64,000 nt of DNA. It comes from Microbispora amethystogenes. Lineage in GTDB: Bacteria; Actinomycetota; Actinomycetes; Streptosporangiales; Streptosporangiaceae. Below the pieces are notes generated by a model that had not been told where the DNA came from, ran no database searches, and worked only from the letters and a program-made list of their open reading frames with translations. Position numbers and translations under genes: made by a program. The stretch covers positions 1 through 64,000 of the forward strand of contig NZ_BOOB01000007.1 in NCBI RefSeq assembly GCF_016863015.1. The letters run 5' to 3'. Shown piece after piece: positions 36,001 through 44,336 of the stretch; position 1 is the stretch's first letter, and the number at the start of each line of letters is the position of its first letter.

Positions 36001-37030
36001 GTCCGGAACGTCCCCCGGGGACGCTCCGCCCGCCGCGCCGGACCCCGGCACGGCACCGTACGACGCGCCGCCCGTGAGCCCGTCCGAGACCGACGACGCT
36101 CAGCGGGCGGCCTCCCCCGACACCGATTCAGGACAGATGCCAACGACCTCCCCTGCAACCGGCTCCTCCACTCAGCCGAACGGCGAGACCCCGTTCGCGT
36201 TCACGCCGGTGACCCCGGCCAGTGCGGGCAGGCCCGCCCCTCCGCCCGGGTTCGGGCCGCCCCCGGCAGCGCCCGGCAGCAACCTGCCCGCGACTCTCGG
36301 GTCCACCACCCCTCCCCCCCAGGGCGGGAAGGTCAAGCGGATCCTGATGGCCGCCGGCGCGGTGGTCGTCGTGGGCGCGATCGGCACCGCGGCCTACTTC
36401 GCGTACGCGGGCGAGCCGGAAAGCGGCCCGCAGCCCCGCACATCGCCGGTCGGCGCCGCTCCGTCCCCCGCGGCGCCGCAGCCGAGCGCCGCGGTCGCCT
36501 CCACCATCCTGGACACCGAGCAGACCGATCCCCGGACCCTCAAGCCCGGCGAGGCGTTCCCCGACGAGAAGGTGACGCTCGACGGACGCACCTACCGCCG
36601 CGTCAAGGTCGACGTGACCGACGACTGCGGCAAGGCGGCCGTGGGCGCGTTCGCCACCGCCCTCACCGACCAGCAGTGCCGGCGGGTGCTCAGGGCCACG
36701 TACGTGGACGGCAAGCGCGACTACGCGGTCACCGCGGGCATCGCGGTGCTGCCCAGCAAGGTGGCGGCGCTCGCGGTGGACCGGGAGAAGAACCTCGGCG
36801 CCAACGTCTGGTTCCGCGGCCTCAACGGCACGCAGGCGAGCGGGGCCGACAAGGTGACGATCTCCGGCGGCTACGCGGCGGGGATGGTCTGGGGACGCTA
36901 CATCGTCTTCAGCTACGCCACCTACGCCGACGGGCACACGCCGGACGCCAAGGACACGGGCCTCGGCCCGATCAGCGGCGCCTTCCGCGACCACATGACG
37001 AAGGTCATCCAGAAGCGCGCCACCCGCTGA
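33053..37030 (+). CDS. Giant Pro/Gly-rich single-pass membrane protein
   Basis: A 1325-residue protein of unknown function. Residues 1-1085 are low complexity: PGPQPGTQPGPHGGYPV-type repeats at about 126-300, WQPPAQGG repeats at about 378-432, and DAGRGDAGRGEAGGDEHGGH near 810-830. One membrane helix lies at about 1097-1118 (ILMAAGAVVVVGAIGTAAYF). The last 200 residues form an extracytoplasmic domain with two cysteines near 1191 and 1208 (DVTDDCGKAAVG, DQQCRRVLRATYVDG) and GGYAAGMVWGRYIVFSYATY, recognisably related to the end of the preceding 387-residue protein. The reading frame stays open for 4 kb with normal third-position GC. No catalytic motif was found. Confidence 0.8.
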   Translation: MRGKDSGSEHERDTAWARSEADADGSATAPATPPPSFGQTPPSGHGRAEPDEDSAWAPDAARAAGEGDPWTPPAVPYPTRYGFQGGLRAQGGYDDDDDPENTNRFRAIPAYDTPPAEGGGIPAHGAHSAPPGPQPGPLGSHPVPPGAQPGPHGDHPGPQPGTQPGPHGGYPVPPGPQPGTQPGTQPGPHGGYPVSPGPHPGAPGGHAVSPGPHSSAPSGHPVPPGPHPSTPGGHAVSPGPQPAPPGTHPLPPGGHPGSQAGPQPGTQYGPYDAHPLPPGAQPGPPAPQYGMPGIQHVPPGPQPDAGALPAPRRPGDAEENLGRPVPGDPYAGPHPGPQTDPGAGPYAGGPAAPRPAPHSEPGLGWVPRQPAPGPDLPPWQQGGGPPSWQHPAQGGPSTWQPPAQGGPPPWQPPAQGGPPAWQPPAQGGGSPGWQGAAHPGPVPPQQNSGASEWQSPEGAEPPSPSQPAQEPQAPWWRQVGPDGTQAYPPEGPRSDEPSPGVPSFAAWTPDPVEGQPAEDARWAPGDPGQPGARSVPSQTAEPRQAQQAEPARDVSGGAAPVPSPSPDSTAAPGTPVSARPGDALPAPASGEPGDAYGEAHAASAASIRPGEPGDVPVWPPRLPGEPDPQGEGRAGSSWPPSSVYRGTHESGESGPSGAGGSGNGDSKDQSGDRSGGSGPTGASPVTGQPGIPGDQAAPSGELSGRAGRHSGTAGASDQHYAAASPSGHPDRTDGWAGDASGELSGPGDQHHGAGASGAPGRTDSPADGTAGDAASAAGALTGDPGSGPTPYLQGAGDRPSSQDRNDAGRDDAGRGDAGRGEAGGDEHGGHEAVGNASSPYGVLPPGTAEPYDTLPPGAADDGAGAASGPYALPAEPPAGFGAEIGQAVTPIEGFPMPGGPYEPGQQVPHPGQHAAHHDQGGPGPYGGPPPSPQEGTWPVPPPSPEGPYTTPSQSPGQAPSHHPGQIPGLLPGQILNLPPGYAPSGTSPGDAPPAAPDPGTAPYDAPPVSPSETDDAQRAASPDTDSGQMPTTSPATGSSTQPNGETPFAFTPVTPASAGRPAPPPGFGPPPAAPGSNLPATLGSTTPPPQGGKVKRILMAAGAVVVVGAIGTAAYFAYAGEPESGPQPRTSPVGAAPSPAAPQPSAAVASTILDTEQTDPRTLKPGEAFPDEKVTLDGRTYRRVKVDVTDDCGKAAVGAFATALTDQQCRRVLRATYVDGKRDYAVTAGIAVLPSKVAALAVDREKNLGANVWFRGLNGTQASGADKVTISGGYAAGMVWGRYIVFSYATYADGHTPDAKDTGLGPISGAFRDHMTKVIQKRATR

Positions 37031-37043
37031 GCCCGGCGGAGCC

Positions 37044-37934
37044 TCAGGCGGTCGGCGTACGCACCCGGCGCGTGGCGGCGGCGCGCCGGGCCAGTTCCCC
37101 GGGCTCCGGGTAGCGCACCTCCTCCAGCGTCAGCCCGTGCGCGGGCGCGACGTGCACCCCCGAGTCCCGTACGGCTGTCGCCAGCACCTCGCCCGGCCAC
37201 TCGACGGGCCGCCTGCCCTCCCCGACGGTCAGCAGCGAGCCGACCAGCGCCCGGACCATCGAATGGCAGAAGGCGTCGGCGACCACGGTGGCGAGCAGGA
37301 TGCCGTCCTCGCCCCTGACCCAGTCGAGCCGCTGCAACTCGCGGATCGTGGTCGCGCCCTCCCGCCTCCGGCAGAACGCGGCGAAGTCGTGCTCCCCCAG
37401 CAGGCGGGCGGCGGCGGCGTTCAGCAGGCCGACGTCGAGCGGCCGGGCGTACCAGAGCACCTCACGTCGCCGCAGCGGGTCGACGCCGCCCGGCGCGTCG
37501 CCGACGCGGTAGCCGTACCGGCGCGACAGCGCGGAGAAGCGGGCGTCGAAGCCCTCGGGCGCCACGCTGACGGCGTGCACCCGCACATCCGGAGGCAGGA
37601 CACCCGCCAGCCGCCGCGTCAGCGCAGCGAGCAGCTCAGCGCCGCGCTCGCGCCAGACCCCCTCCGGGTCCTCGGGAGCGGGCCCACGCCCGGACGAGAA
37701 CGCGACGGTCGCGGCGAGCGGCACGTCGACGTGCGCCACCTGTCCCCGCGCGTGGACGCCCGCGTCGGTGCGGCCCGCGACGGTCAGCGACGGCGCGGGA
37801 TCCAGGCGCAGGATCCGGCCGAGGGCGTCCTCGATCTCCCCCTGCACGGTCCGCCGCCCCGGCTGGCGGGCCCATCCCGAGAAGTCGGTGCCGTCGTAGC
37901 CGAGGTCCAGCCTCAGCCGTAGTTCTCGCTCCAC
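37044..37934 (-). CDS. truA: tRNA pseudouridine(38-40) synthase TruA
   Basis: A 296-residue enzyme that makes pseudouridine at positions 38-40 of the tRNA anticodon arm. The catalytic aspartate is in [40 protein letters not shown] opens the fold; SRRYGYRV and [19 protein letters not shown] follow; [20 protein letters not shown] is the C-terminal signature. GTG 37934 has GAGGGA upstream. It follows rplQ at the end of the alpha operon and converges on the giant membrane protein gene with a 13-bp gap. Confidence 0.96.
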   Translation of the reverse strand: MERELRLRLDLGYDGTDFSGWARQPGRRTVQGEIEDALGRILRLDPAPSLTVAGRTDAGVHARGQVAHVDVPLAATVAFSSGRGPAPEDPEGVWRERGAELLAALTRRLAGVLPPDVRVHAVSVAPEGFDARFSALSRRYGYRVGDAPGGVDPLRRREVLWYARPLDVGLLNAAAARLLGEHDFAAFCRRREGATTIRELQRLDWVRGEDGILLATVVADAFCHSMVRALVGSLLTVGEGRRPVEWPGEVLATAVRDSGVHVAPAHGLTLEEVRYPEPGELARRAAATRRVRTPTA

Positions 37935-37955
37935 GACATCCCTCGTACCGGTCCG

Positions 37956-38013
37956 AAAACGAAGAACGGGCCCAGCGTCCCCCGGAAGGGAAACTGAGCC
38001 CGCTCACTGGGCC
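37956..38013 (-). terminator. Possible terminator after rplQ
   Basis: GGCCCAG (37969-37975) and CTGGGCC (38007-38013) can close a stem over an internally structured loop, followed on the minus strand by a T-rich stretch (37956-37966). It separates rplQ from truA, possibly incompletely. Confidence 0.4.
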
Positions 38014-38020
38014 TGTCGGA

Positions 38021-38545
38021 TCAGGCCTCGTCCTTCTTCTCACCCTGTGCAGTCTGCTCGGCGGCCTCGGGAGCCTCGGCCGTCTCGTCCTGCGCCGCGG
38101 GCGTCTCCTCGACGTCCGCCTCCACCGGAGCGGCGGCGGGCGCGGCCTGCGCGGCCGGAGCCGTACGGGTGGTCCGCACCGGGTTGAGCTGCTCGGTCAC
38201 CAGCTCGATGATCGCCATGGGGGCGGCGTCGCCCTTGCGCGGGCCGAGCTTGGTGATCCGGGTGTAGCCACCGGGACGCTCGGCGAACGTCGGCGCGATC
38301 TCGGTGAAGAGGTGGTGGAGGACGCCCTTGTCACGGACGACCGTCAGCACCTGGCGACGGTTGTGGATGTCGCCCTTCTTCGCCTTGGTGATCAGCTTCT
38401 CCGCGAGCGGGCGGAGGCGCTTCGCCTTGGCCTCGGTGGTGCGCACCCGGCCGTTCTCGAACAGCGCGGTGGCGAGGTTCGCCAGGATCAGCCGCTCGTG
38501 GGCCGGGCTGCCGCCGAAGCGGGGGCCCTTGGTGGGCTTGGGCAT
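38021..38545 (-). CDS. rplQ: 50S ribosomal protein L17
   Basis: A 174-residue large-subunit protein. The conserved body ([20 protein letters not shown], then [20 protein letters not shown], and [15 protein letters not shown]) covers residues 1-120. A 50-residue Ala/Glu/Pro-rich acidic tail follows ([20 protein letters not shown]), a common actinobacterial extension. It is 146 bp behind rpoA, with an unusually strong stem-loop in the gap. Confidence 0.98.
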   Translation of the reverse strand: MPKPTKGPRFGGSPAHERLILANLATALFENGRVRTTEAKAKRLRPLAEKLITKAKKGDIHNRRQVLTVVRDKGVLHHLFTEIAPTFAERPGGYTRITKLGPRKGDAAPMAIIELVTEQLNPVRTTRTAPAAQAAPAAAPVEADVEETPAAQDETAEAPEAAEQTAQGEKKDEA

Positions 38546-38629
38546 GTGATGCTCCTCATGGATAACCCGCCCCGGCCGTGTCAGGTACCGGGGTCGGGCC
38601 GACCGGCGTACCGGTCGTGACTGTCATCG

Positions 38630-38665
38630 CCGTTTCGTGCCGCCTCGCGGGGCGGCACGAAACGG
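38630..38665 (-). other. Perfect 15-bp stem-loop between rpoA and rplQ
   Basis: CCGTTTCGTGCCGCC (38630-38644) and GGCGGCACGAAACGG (38651-38665) pair without mismatch around a 6-nt loop. No U-tract follows on the minus strand. It could be a partial terminator, a processing site or a protein-binding RNA element inside the alpha operon. Confidence 0.8.
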
Positions 38666-38691
38666 TGGTGCCGCTGCTGGAGAACGGGTGA

Positions 38692-39708
38692 TCAGTACTG
38701 CTCGGTCTCGATGAACCCGCCGTCCTCGTCGTCGTACCCGCCGCCGGCCACGGCGGAGGGGTCGAACCCGGGCGGGGAGTCCTTGAGAGCGAGGCCCATC
38801 TCGTGCAGCTTCTGCTTGACCTCTTCGATCGACTTGGCGCCGAAGTTGCGGATGTCCAGCAGGTCCTGCTCGCTGCGGGCGACGAGCTCACCCACGGTGT
38901 GGATGCCCTCGCGCTTGAGGCAGTTGTAGGAGCGAACCGTGAGGTTGAGCTCCTCGATCGGCAGCGCCAGGTCGGCCGCCAGGGCGGCGTCCGTCGGCGA
39001 CGGGCCGATGTCGATGCCCTCGGCCTCGACGTTGAGCTCGCGAGCCAGGCCGAACAGCTCGACCAGGGTCTTGCCGGCCGAGGCCACCGCGTCGCGGGGC
39101 TTCATGGACGGCTTGGTCTCGACGTCGAGGATCAGGCGGTCGAAGTCCGTGCGCTGCTCGACACGGGTCGCCTCGACCTTGTAGGTGACCTTGAGGACCG
39201 GGGAGTAGATCGAGTCGATCGGAATCCGCCCGATCTCCTGGCCCGGCTGCTTGTTCTGCGCGGCGGAGACGTAGCCGCGACCGCGCTCGACGGTCAGCTC
39301 CATCTCCAGCTTCGCCTTGCCGTTCAGCGTGGCGATGTGCAGGTCGGGGTTGTGCACCTCGACACCGGCCGGCGGCGCGATGTCGGCCGCGGTCACCTCA
39401 CCCGGACCCTGCTTGCGCAGGTACATCACCACGGGCTCGTCGTGCTCGGAGGAGACGACCAGCGACTTGAGGTTCAGGATGATGTCGGTGACGTCTTCCT
39501 TGACCCCGGGCACGGTCGAGAACTCGTGCAGCACGCCCTCGATGCGGATGCTGGTGACCGCCGCCCCCGGGATGGAGGACAGCAGCGTGCGCCGCAGCGA
39601 GTTGCCGATGGTGTAGCCGAAGCCCGGCTCCAGCGGCTCGATGATGAACCTGGACCGGTGCTCCTCGAGCGACTCCTCCTGGAGGCTCGGGCGCTGTGCG
39701 ATGAGCAT
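38692..39708 (-). CDS. rpoA: DNA-directed RNA polymerase subunit alpha
   Basis: A 338-residue subunit that nucleates core polymerase assembly. The N-terminal domain (1-230) has [20 protein letters not shown] and [20 protein letters not shown]. The C-terminal domain (about 255-315) has [20 protein letters not shown] and [20 protein letters not shown], which contacts UP elements and activators. Length is normal. It lies in the order rpsM-rpsK-rpsD-rpoA-rplQ, with a large hairpin between rpsD and rpoA. Confidence 0.98.
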   Translation of the reverse strand: MLIAQRPSLQEESLEEHRSRFIIEPLEPGFGYTIGNSLRRTLLSSIPGAAVTSIRIEGVLHEFSTVPGVKEDVTDIILNLKSLVVSSEHDEPVVMYLRKQGPGEVTAADIAPPAGVEVHNPDLHIATLNGKAKLEMELTVERGRGYVSAAQNKQPGQEIGRIPIDSIYSPVLKVTYKVEATRVEQRTDFDRLILDVETKPSMKPRDAVASAGKTLVELFGLARELNVEAEGIDIGPSPTDAALAADLALPIEELNLTVRSYNCLKREGIHTVGELVARSEQDLLDIRNFGAKSIEEVKQKLHEMGLALKDSPPGFDPSAVAGGGYDDEDGGFIETEQY

Positions 39709-39806
39709 GTGGTTACTCCTGACCGGGATCCCCCGTGTCGCTCAGAACGAGGGGCCCCTCGGTTACGGCGACGCCCGCTATTTGACGCCGCTCGCCTACA
39801 ACCAAT

Positions 39807-39846
39807 GATGCCGTACGGCCGGGAATGCGCCGGGCCGTACGGCGTC
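39807..39846 (-). other. Strong stem-loop between rpsD and rpoA
   Basis: GCCGTACGGCC (39810-39820) and GGCCGTACGGC (39833-39843) are perfectly complementary, and the stem extends outward with one wobble to 39807-39846. There is no U-tract. It lies between the gene for S4 (the alpha-operon autoregulator in E. coli) and rpoA. Confidence 0.75.
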
Positions 39847-39865
39847 ACGAGGTCGCCGGGCTCTG

Positions 39866-40492
39866 CTACTTCGAGTAGAGCTCGACGATGAGCTGCTCCT
39901 GGACCAGCGTGTCGATCTGCTGGCGGACCGGGAGCTGGTGCACGAGGACGCGCAGGTTCTCGGCGGAGGCGCCCAGCCACGCCGGGACGGTCTTGTCACC
40001 GGCGGTCGCGCGGGCGACCTCGTACGGGAGCAGGTTGCGCGACTTCTCGCGGACCTCGACGATGTCGTGCTCGCGCACGCGGTACGACGGGATGTCGACC
40101 TTCTTGCCGTTCACCAGGAAGTGGCCGTGGCGCACCTGCTGGCGGGCCGCGTCCCGCGACTCGGCGAAGCCGGCGCGGTAGACCACGTTGTCGAGACGGC
40201 TCTCCAGGATCTGGAGGAGGTTCTCACCCGTCTTGCCGGCCTTGCGGTTGGCTTCCTCGTAGTAGTTGTGGAACTGCTTCTCGAGGACGCCGTAGATCCG
40301 GCGGGTCTTCTGCTTCTCACGGAGCTGGAGCTGGTACTCCGACTCCTTCGGACGGCCGCGGCCGTGCTCACCCGGCGGGTACGGCCGGATCTCGATGGGG
40401 CACTTGGCGGACTCGCACTTCTTGCCCTTGAGGAAGAGCTTCGTCTTCTCACGACGGCAGAGCTTGCAGTCCGGACCCGTGTAACGAGCCAT
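39866..40492 (-). CDS. rpsD: 30S ribosomal protein S4
   Basis: A 208-residue primary 16S-binding protein. It opens [20 protein letters not shown] with cysteines C9, C12, C26 and C31 that match the zinc-binding (C+) form of S4. Also visible are [20 protein letters not shown], the S4 RNA-binding domain [20 protein letters not shown] and [20 protein letters not shown]. In E. coli S4 represses its own operon. It follows rpsK by 20 bp. Confidence 0.98.
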   Translation of the reverse strand: MARYTGPDCKLCRREKTKLFLKGKKCESAKCPIEIRPYPPGEHGRGRPKESEYQLQLREKQKTRRIYGVLEKQFHNYYEEANRKAGKTGENLLQILESRLDNVVYRAGFAESRDAARQQVRHGHFLVNGKKVDIPSYRVREHDIVEVREKSRNLLPYEVARATAGDKTVPAWLGASAENLRVLVHQLPVRQQIDTLVQEQLIVELYSK

Positions 40493-40512
40493 TTCTCTCT
40501 ACTCTCCTGAGC

Positions 40513-40917
40513 TCAGACGCGGCGGCGCTTGGGCGGACGGCAGCCGTTGTGCGGGACCGGGGTCACGTCCTGGATGGACCCGACCTCGAGGCCGGTCGCC
40601 TGCAGCGACCGGATCGCGGTCTCACGGCCGGAACCGGGGCCCTTGACGAAGACGTCGACCTTCCGCATGCCGTGCTCCATGGCGCGGCGGGCGGCGTTCT
40701 CGGCCGCCATCTGCGCGGCGAACGGGGTGGACTTGCGGGAGCCCTTGAACCCGACGTGACCGGCGCTGGCCCAGGAGATCACATTCCCGTTCGGGTCGGT
40801 GATCGATACGATCGTGTTGTTGAACGTGCTCTTGATGTGGGCGTGCCCGTGAGCGACGTTCTTCTTTTCCTTGCGGCGCACCTTCTTCGGTGCGCCCTGG
40901 CGGCTCTTCGGCGGCAT
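40513..40917 (-). CDS. rpsK: 30S ribosomal protein S11
   Basis: A 134-residue protein of the 30S platform. Visible are [60 protein letters not shown] and the C-terminal [18 protein letters not shown]. Length is normal. It lies between rpsM (95 bp upstream) and rpsD (20 bp downstream). Confidence 0.98.
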   Translation of the reverse strand: MPPKSRQGAPKKVRRKEKKNVAHGHAHIKSTFNNTIVSITDPNGNVISWASAGHVGFKGSRKSTPFAAQMAAENAARRAMEHGMRKVDVFVKGPGSGRETAIRSLQATGLEVGSIQDVTPVPHNGCRPPKRRRV

Positions 40918-41012
40918 TTAAGCGCTGTCTCCTGGAATGTGGCTGCTTGCCCCATCCCCTGGACCTTCCTAACCGGTGTGACCGGCGAGATCCTCGGGCC
41001 GGGGCCTAAGGA

Positions 41013-41393
41013 CTACTTCTTGCCGGGCTTCTTCTTGCCGGCGACGGTCTTCTTCTTGCCCTTGCGGGTGCGCGCGTTCGTCTGCGTCCGCTGACCGTGG
41101 ACGGGCAGGCCCTTGCGGTGCCGGATGCCCTGGTAACAGCCGATCTCGATCTTGCGCCGGATGTCGGCCTGGACCTCGCGCCGGAGGTCACCCTCGATCT
41201 TGTAGTTCGCCTCGATGTAGTCACGCATCGGGATGATCTCGGCGTCCGTGAGCTGGTGGACGCGCAGATCGGGGCTGATGCCGGTCGCGTCAAGGATCTC
41301 CTTGGCGCGGGTGCGGCCGATTCCGAAAATGTAGGTGAGAGCGATCTCCAGCCGCTTGTCGCGGGGGAGGTCGACGCCAACCAGGCGAGCCAT
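41013..41393 (-). CDS. rpsM: 30S ribosomal protein S13
   Basis: A 126-residue head protein of the 30S subunit that contacts the P-site tRNA. Visible are [60 protein letters not shown] and the basic tail [20 protein letters not shown]. Length is normal. It is the first gene after the L36 gap, with a candidate promoter at 41530-41558. Confidence 0.98.
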   Translation of the reverse strand: MARLVGVDLPRDKRLEIALTYIFGIGRTRAKEILDATGISPDLRVHQLTDAEIIPMRDYIEANYKIEGDLRREVQADIRRKIEIGCYQGIRHRKGLPVHGQRTQTNARTRKGKKKTVAGKKKPGKK

Positions 41394-41529
41394 GGTCGGG
41401 CATTCTCCTTCGATGTGGCGGAGGTCTTACGCCTCGCTTCCCCTCCCATGCCCGGGCGAGGGCCCCGGCCTCCGACCGGGGGTCTCCCGCGTGGTACGGC
41501 TTTCGCCGCCTGCGCGGGTGCGAGACGCG

Positions 41530-41558
41530 ACTACAGTGTGGCCCTCACGCGGGTCGAG
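41530..41558 (-). promoter_or_regulatory. Candidate promoter of rpsM-rpsK-rpsD-rpoA-rplQ
   Basis: On the minus strand CTCGAC (41553-41558) and TGTAGT (41530-41535) are 17 bp apart. The 219-bp gap between rpmJ and rpsM leaves room for an internal promoter. Read-through from infA-rpmJ is also possible. Confidence 0.5.
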
Positions 41559-41612
41559 CCCGTCACCTGGACGGACTCACCTGCGGGCCTGGTGGCGACG
41601 TGTCTGAGAGAC

Positions 41613-41726
41613 TCAGCCCTGGCGCTGCTTGTGGCGCAGGTTGTCGCAGATCACCATGACGCGACCGTGCCGGCGAATCACCTTGCACTTGTCGCAGATC
41701 TTCTTGACGCTCGGCTTGACCTTCAT
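41613..41726 (-). CDS. rpmJ: 50S ribosomal protein L36
   Basis: A 37-residue protein, [20 protein letters not shown] followed by [17 protein letters not shown]. The C-C-C-H zinc set (C11, C14, C27, H32) marks the zinc-binding form of L36. Starting at ATG 41726 gives exact family length. It lies between infA and rpsM, the standard order. Confidence 0.97.
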   Translation of the reverse strand: MKVKPSVKKICDKCKVIRRHGRVMVICDNLRHKQRQG

Positions 41727-41772
41727 AGTCCTTATTCGTTCCGCATACGGGCCCGTCCTTCGACGGAGGGGC

Positions 41773-41994
41773 CTACTTGTACCGGTAGACGATCCGCCCA
41801 CGGCTGAGGTCGTAGGGGCTCAGTTCCACGACCACCCGGTCATCGGGAAGGATCCGGATGTAGTGCATCCGCATCCGCCCGCTGATGTGGGCCAGGACCT
41901 TGTGACCGTTGTCGAGCTGCACCCTGAACATGGCGTTCGGGAGCGACTCAATAACAGTGCCCTCAATCTCGATGGCGCCGTCTTTCTTGGCCAT
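41773..41994 (-). CDS. infA: Translation initiation factor IF-1
   Basis: A 73-residue OB-fold protein that binds the 30S A site during initiation. Visible are [40 protein letters not shown] and [20 protein letters not shown]. Length is exact. It is the first gene of infA-rpmJ, 46 bp ahead of rpmJ, with a candidate promoter about 115 bp upstream. Confidence 0.98.
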   Translation of the reverse strand: MAKKDGAIEIEGTVIESLPNAMFRVQLDNGHKVLAHISGRMRMHYIRILPDDRVVVELSPYDLSRGRIVYRYK

Positions 41995-42108
41995 GGCCCT
42001 CGCGTTTCGCTGATCGGATCGTCAGAGGCTTCGGAACACTAAGCAGCCGCGACCTTCGGGCGCTTCCAGAGAGCGGCGACCAGCCAGGCCGCCTGAGCGC
42101 GAAAGGTC

Positions 42109-42138
42109 ATAGTGAACCGACAAAGGAGTGTACGACAA
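42109..42138 (-). promoter_or_regulatory. Candidate infA promoter
   Basis: On the minus strand TTGTCG (42133-42138) and CACTAT (42109-42114) are 18 bp apart. The predicted start gives a leader of about 110 nt to infA. The remaining 41995-42244 gap shows no gene. Confidence 0.4.
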
Positions 42139-42220
42139 CCCGGGCCGAAATGCGAAACGACGGCAGGGGTCGCGACACAACCAGATGACAGGGTACCCCC
42201 GGAGAGGGCGTACGGCCAAC

Positions 42221-42239
42221 GCCCGGCGCGACGCCGGGC
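42221..42239 (-). terminator. Hairpin after the DUF1707 gene
   Basis: GCCCGGC (42221-42227) and GCCGGGC (42233-42239) enclose a 5-nt loop, 5 bp after the stop codon at 42245. There is no U-tract, as is often the case in actinobacteria. Confidence 0.5.
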
Positions 42240-42244
42240 CCGGA

Positions 42245-42688
42245 TCAGCGACGCGGCCGGGACTGGCCGATGGTGCCGAAAACGGTGCCGACGAGGAGGA
42301 CGGTGCCCCAGGGGCCCATGACCCAGAGCGGCCAGGGGTAGACGAAGTGCCCGCCGGTGATTCCGATGATCAACCAGACCACCCAGTTCACGGCGACGGC
42401 GCTGGCCCAGGTGGCCCAGGCCACCTTCACCGCGGTCCGCGCCTTGTTGCGCCGGGCCGGCGGGGGCGGGTCGGCTTTCGCCGCGGCGGGCAGGCGGTGC
42501 AGGTCCATCTCGGGCAGGTCGGCGGTCAGCGTGGCCAGCTCGCCGTACGTACGGCTCCGGTAGAGCTGCTCCAGCCGCTCGTTGAACTCCTCGACGCTGA
42601 GCCTGCCCTCGGCCACATGCTCCCGCAGAGCCGCGGCGACCCGGTCCCGGTCGCCGTCCGAGGCCCGCATGTCGGGCGTAGCCGCCAT
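42245..42688 (-). CDS. DUF1707 domain membrane protein
   Basis: A 147-residue protein. The N-terminal DUF1707 module (about residues 6-58: MRASDGDRDRVAAALREHVA, then EGRLSVEEFNERLEQLYRSR) is an actinobacterial SHOCT-like helical domain. Two membrane segments follow: VAWATWASAVAVNWVVWLII and LWVMGPWGTVLLVGTVFGTI. Function is unknown. ATG 42688 is chosen because GGGAG sits 6 bp before it; an ATG at 42694 would leave no spacing. It interrupts the usual map-infA neighbourhood. Confidence 0.85.
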   Translation of the reverse strand: MAATPDMRASDGDRDRVAAALREHVAEGRLSVEEFNERLEQLYRSRTYGELATLTADLPEMDLHRLPAAAKADPPPPARRNKARTAVKVAWATWASAVAVNWVVWLIIGITGGHFVYPWPLWVMGPWGTVLLVGTVFGTIGQSRPRR

Positions 42689-42753
42689 CACCATCTCCCG
42701 GTCATCGGAACGTTACGCCCCATTATGGTTCACGAGCCGTCCGGGCGGGCCGA

Positions 42754-43596
42754 TCAGGGAGTGGTGTCTCCGGTCTCTGGGGTCACCCCTGCCCCGGCCC
42801 GGGGGAACCGGGAGGCGCCGCCGTCCAGCGCGGTGAGCACGAGCGGGCCGTCCTCAGTCACCGCGACGCTGTGCTCGAAGTGGGCGGAGGGCCGGCCGTC
42901 GATGGTGACGACCGTCCAGTCGTCGTCGAGCACGCGGGTCCTGTCGGTGCCGAGGTTCACCATCGGCTCGATCGCGAAGCACATGCCCGCCTCGAACTTG
43001 GGACCGCGCCCGGGACGGCCGTGGTTGGCCACCCAGGGGTCCATGTGCATCTCCGTGCCGATCCCGTGCCCGCCGTACTCCTGGGGGATGCCGTAGCGGC
43101 CCTGAGAGCGCACGTAGCGCTCGACCTGGAAGCCGATGTCGGACAGGTGCCCGCCGACCCGCAGGGCGGCGATACCGGCCCACATGGCCTCCTCGGTCAC
43201 CCGCATGAGCTCGGTCAGCGCCGGGTCGACCTCTCCGATCCCCACGGTGATCGCGGAGTCGCCGTGCCACCCGTCGAGGATGGCGCCGCAGTCGATGGAG
43301 ATGATGTCGCCCTCGCGAAGCTTGCGGCGGTCGGTGGGGATGCCGTGGACGACCTCGTCGTTGACGGAGGCGCAGATCGTGGCGGGGAAGCCCTGGTAGC
43401 CCTTGAACGAGGGGATCGCGCCCTCGTTCCGGATGGCCTCCTCGGCGACGACGTCGAGATCCAGCGGCGTCATGCCGGGCTGCACGGTCGTCCGAAGCAG
43501 CTCGAGCGTACGGGCGACCACCAGGCCGGCCGCGCGCATCTTCTCCACCTGCGCGGCGCTCTTGAGCTGAATGCCGTGTCTGTTCTTCTTGAACAC
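42754..43596 (-). CDS. map: Type I methionine aminopeptidase
   Basis: A 280-residue metalloenzyme that removes N-terminal Met. The metal ligands are in IISIDCGAILDGWHGDSAIT (two Asp), EYGGHGIGTEMHMDPWVANH (His), MCFAIEPMVNLG (Glu) and FEHSVAVTEDGPLVLTAL (Glu). The 25-residue tail after the domain is unremarkable. GTG 43596 (MFKKNRHGIQLKSAAQ) is chosen because AGAGGGGG stands 8 bp upstream. The order secY-adk-map-infA is conserved in actinobacteria; here a DUF1707 gene follows. Confidence 0.96.
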   Translation of the reverse strand: MFKKNRHGIQLKSAAQVEKMRAAGLVVARTLELLRTTVQPGMTPLDLDVVAEEAIRNEGAIPSFKGYQGFPATICASVNDEVVHGIPTDRRKLREGDIISIDCGAILDGWHGDSAITVGIGEVDPALTELMRVTEEAMWAGIAALRVGGHLSDIGFQVERYVRSQGRYGIPQEYGGHGIGTEMHMDPWVANHGRPGRGPKFEAGMCFAIEPMVNLGTDRTRVLDDDWTVVTIDGRPSAHFEHSVAVTEDGPLVLTALDGGASRFPRAGAGVTPETGDTTP

Positions 43597-43634
43597 GTAA
43601 CGCACCCCCTCTCGAAATTGTCCCATATAAGCCT

Positions 43635-43665
43635 GAACGCCACCCCATGATCTGGAGTGGCGTTC
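43635..43665 (-). other. Stem-loop between adk and map
   Basis: GAACGCCAC (43635-43643) and GTGGCGTTC (43657-43665) pair perfectly in the 86-bp gap. On the minus strand the stretch beyond is AT-richer (TTATATGG), which may be a map promoter rather than a U-tract. Confidence 0.6.
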
Positions 43666-43682
43666 CCGGCCGTGGTAACGAC

Positions 43683-44336
43683 TCAGTCGGCGAACCGCCG
43701 CAGCGCCGACATCGCCCGCTGCGTGATCTCCTCGACCGGACCGGTCGCGTCGACGCCCTGCAGGATGCCCTCGTCCGCGTAGAAGGAGATGAGTGGCGCC
43801 GTCTGCTCCTGGTAGACCTCCAGGCGCCGCCTGATGGTCTCCTCGCGGTCGTCGTCCCGCTGGAAGAGCTCGCCGCCGCAGGCGTCGCAGACGCCCTCCG
43901 TGGCGGGCGGGTCGAACACCAGGTGCCACACCTTCCCGCAGGAGCGGCAGGTGCGGCGGCCCGCGAGGCGCCGTACGACCTCGTCGTCCTCGACGACCAG
44001 GTTGAGGACGACGTCCAGCGAGGTGCCGAACTCGGCCAGCATCTTCTTGAGGACCTCGGCCTGGGGCACGTTGCGGGGGAAGCCGTCGAGAAGGAAGCCC
44101 TCCTTGGCGTCGTCCTCCGAGAGCCGGTCACGGACCATGGCGACCGTCACCTCGTCGGGGACGAGGTCGCCGCGGTCCATGTACTCCTTGGCGAGCCTGC
44201 CGAGCTCCGTGCCGCCGGAGACGTTGGCACGGAAGATGTCGCCTGTCGAGATTTTCGGGATCGACAGGTGCGATGCGATGAACTGGGCCTGCGTCCCCTT
44301 ACCCGCTCCGGGGGGCCCCACCAGGACGACGCGCAC
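43683..44336 (-). CDS. adk: Adenylate kinase
   Basis: A 217-residue enzyme interconverting ATP+AMP and 2 ADP. The P-loop is [20 protein letters not shown]; the AMP site has [20 protein letters not shown] and [20 protein letters not shown]. The LID has four cysteines ([12 protein letters not shown], then [11 protein letters not shown]), so it is the zinc-type LID. GTG 44336 overlaps the secY stop by one base (TAGTG). Confidence 0.98.
   Translation of the reverse strand: MRVVLVGPPGAGKGTQAQFIASHLSIPKISTGDIFRANVSGGTELGRLAKEYMDRGDLVPDEVTVAMVRDRLSEDDAKEGFLLDGFPRNVPQAEVLKKMLAEFGTSLDVVLNLVVEDDEVVRRLAGRRTCRSCGKVWHLVFDPPATEGVCDACGGELFQRDDDREETIRRRLEVYQEQTAPLISFYADEGILQGVDATGPVEEITQRAMSALRRFAD

Noticed and set aside
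30953..37030. The CAP and membrane-protein locus as a mobile island
   Set aside because: No integrase, tRNA, direct repeats or GC shift flank it, and truA and rplM sit at the expected core positions.
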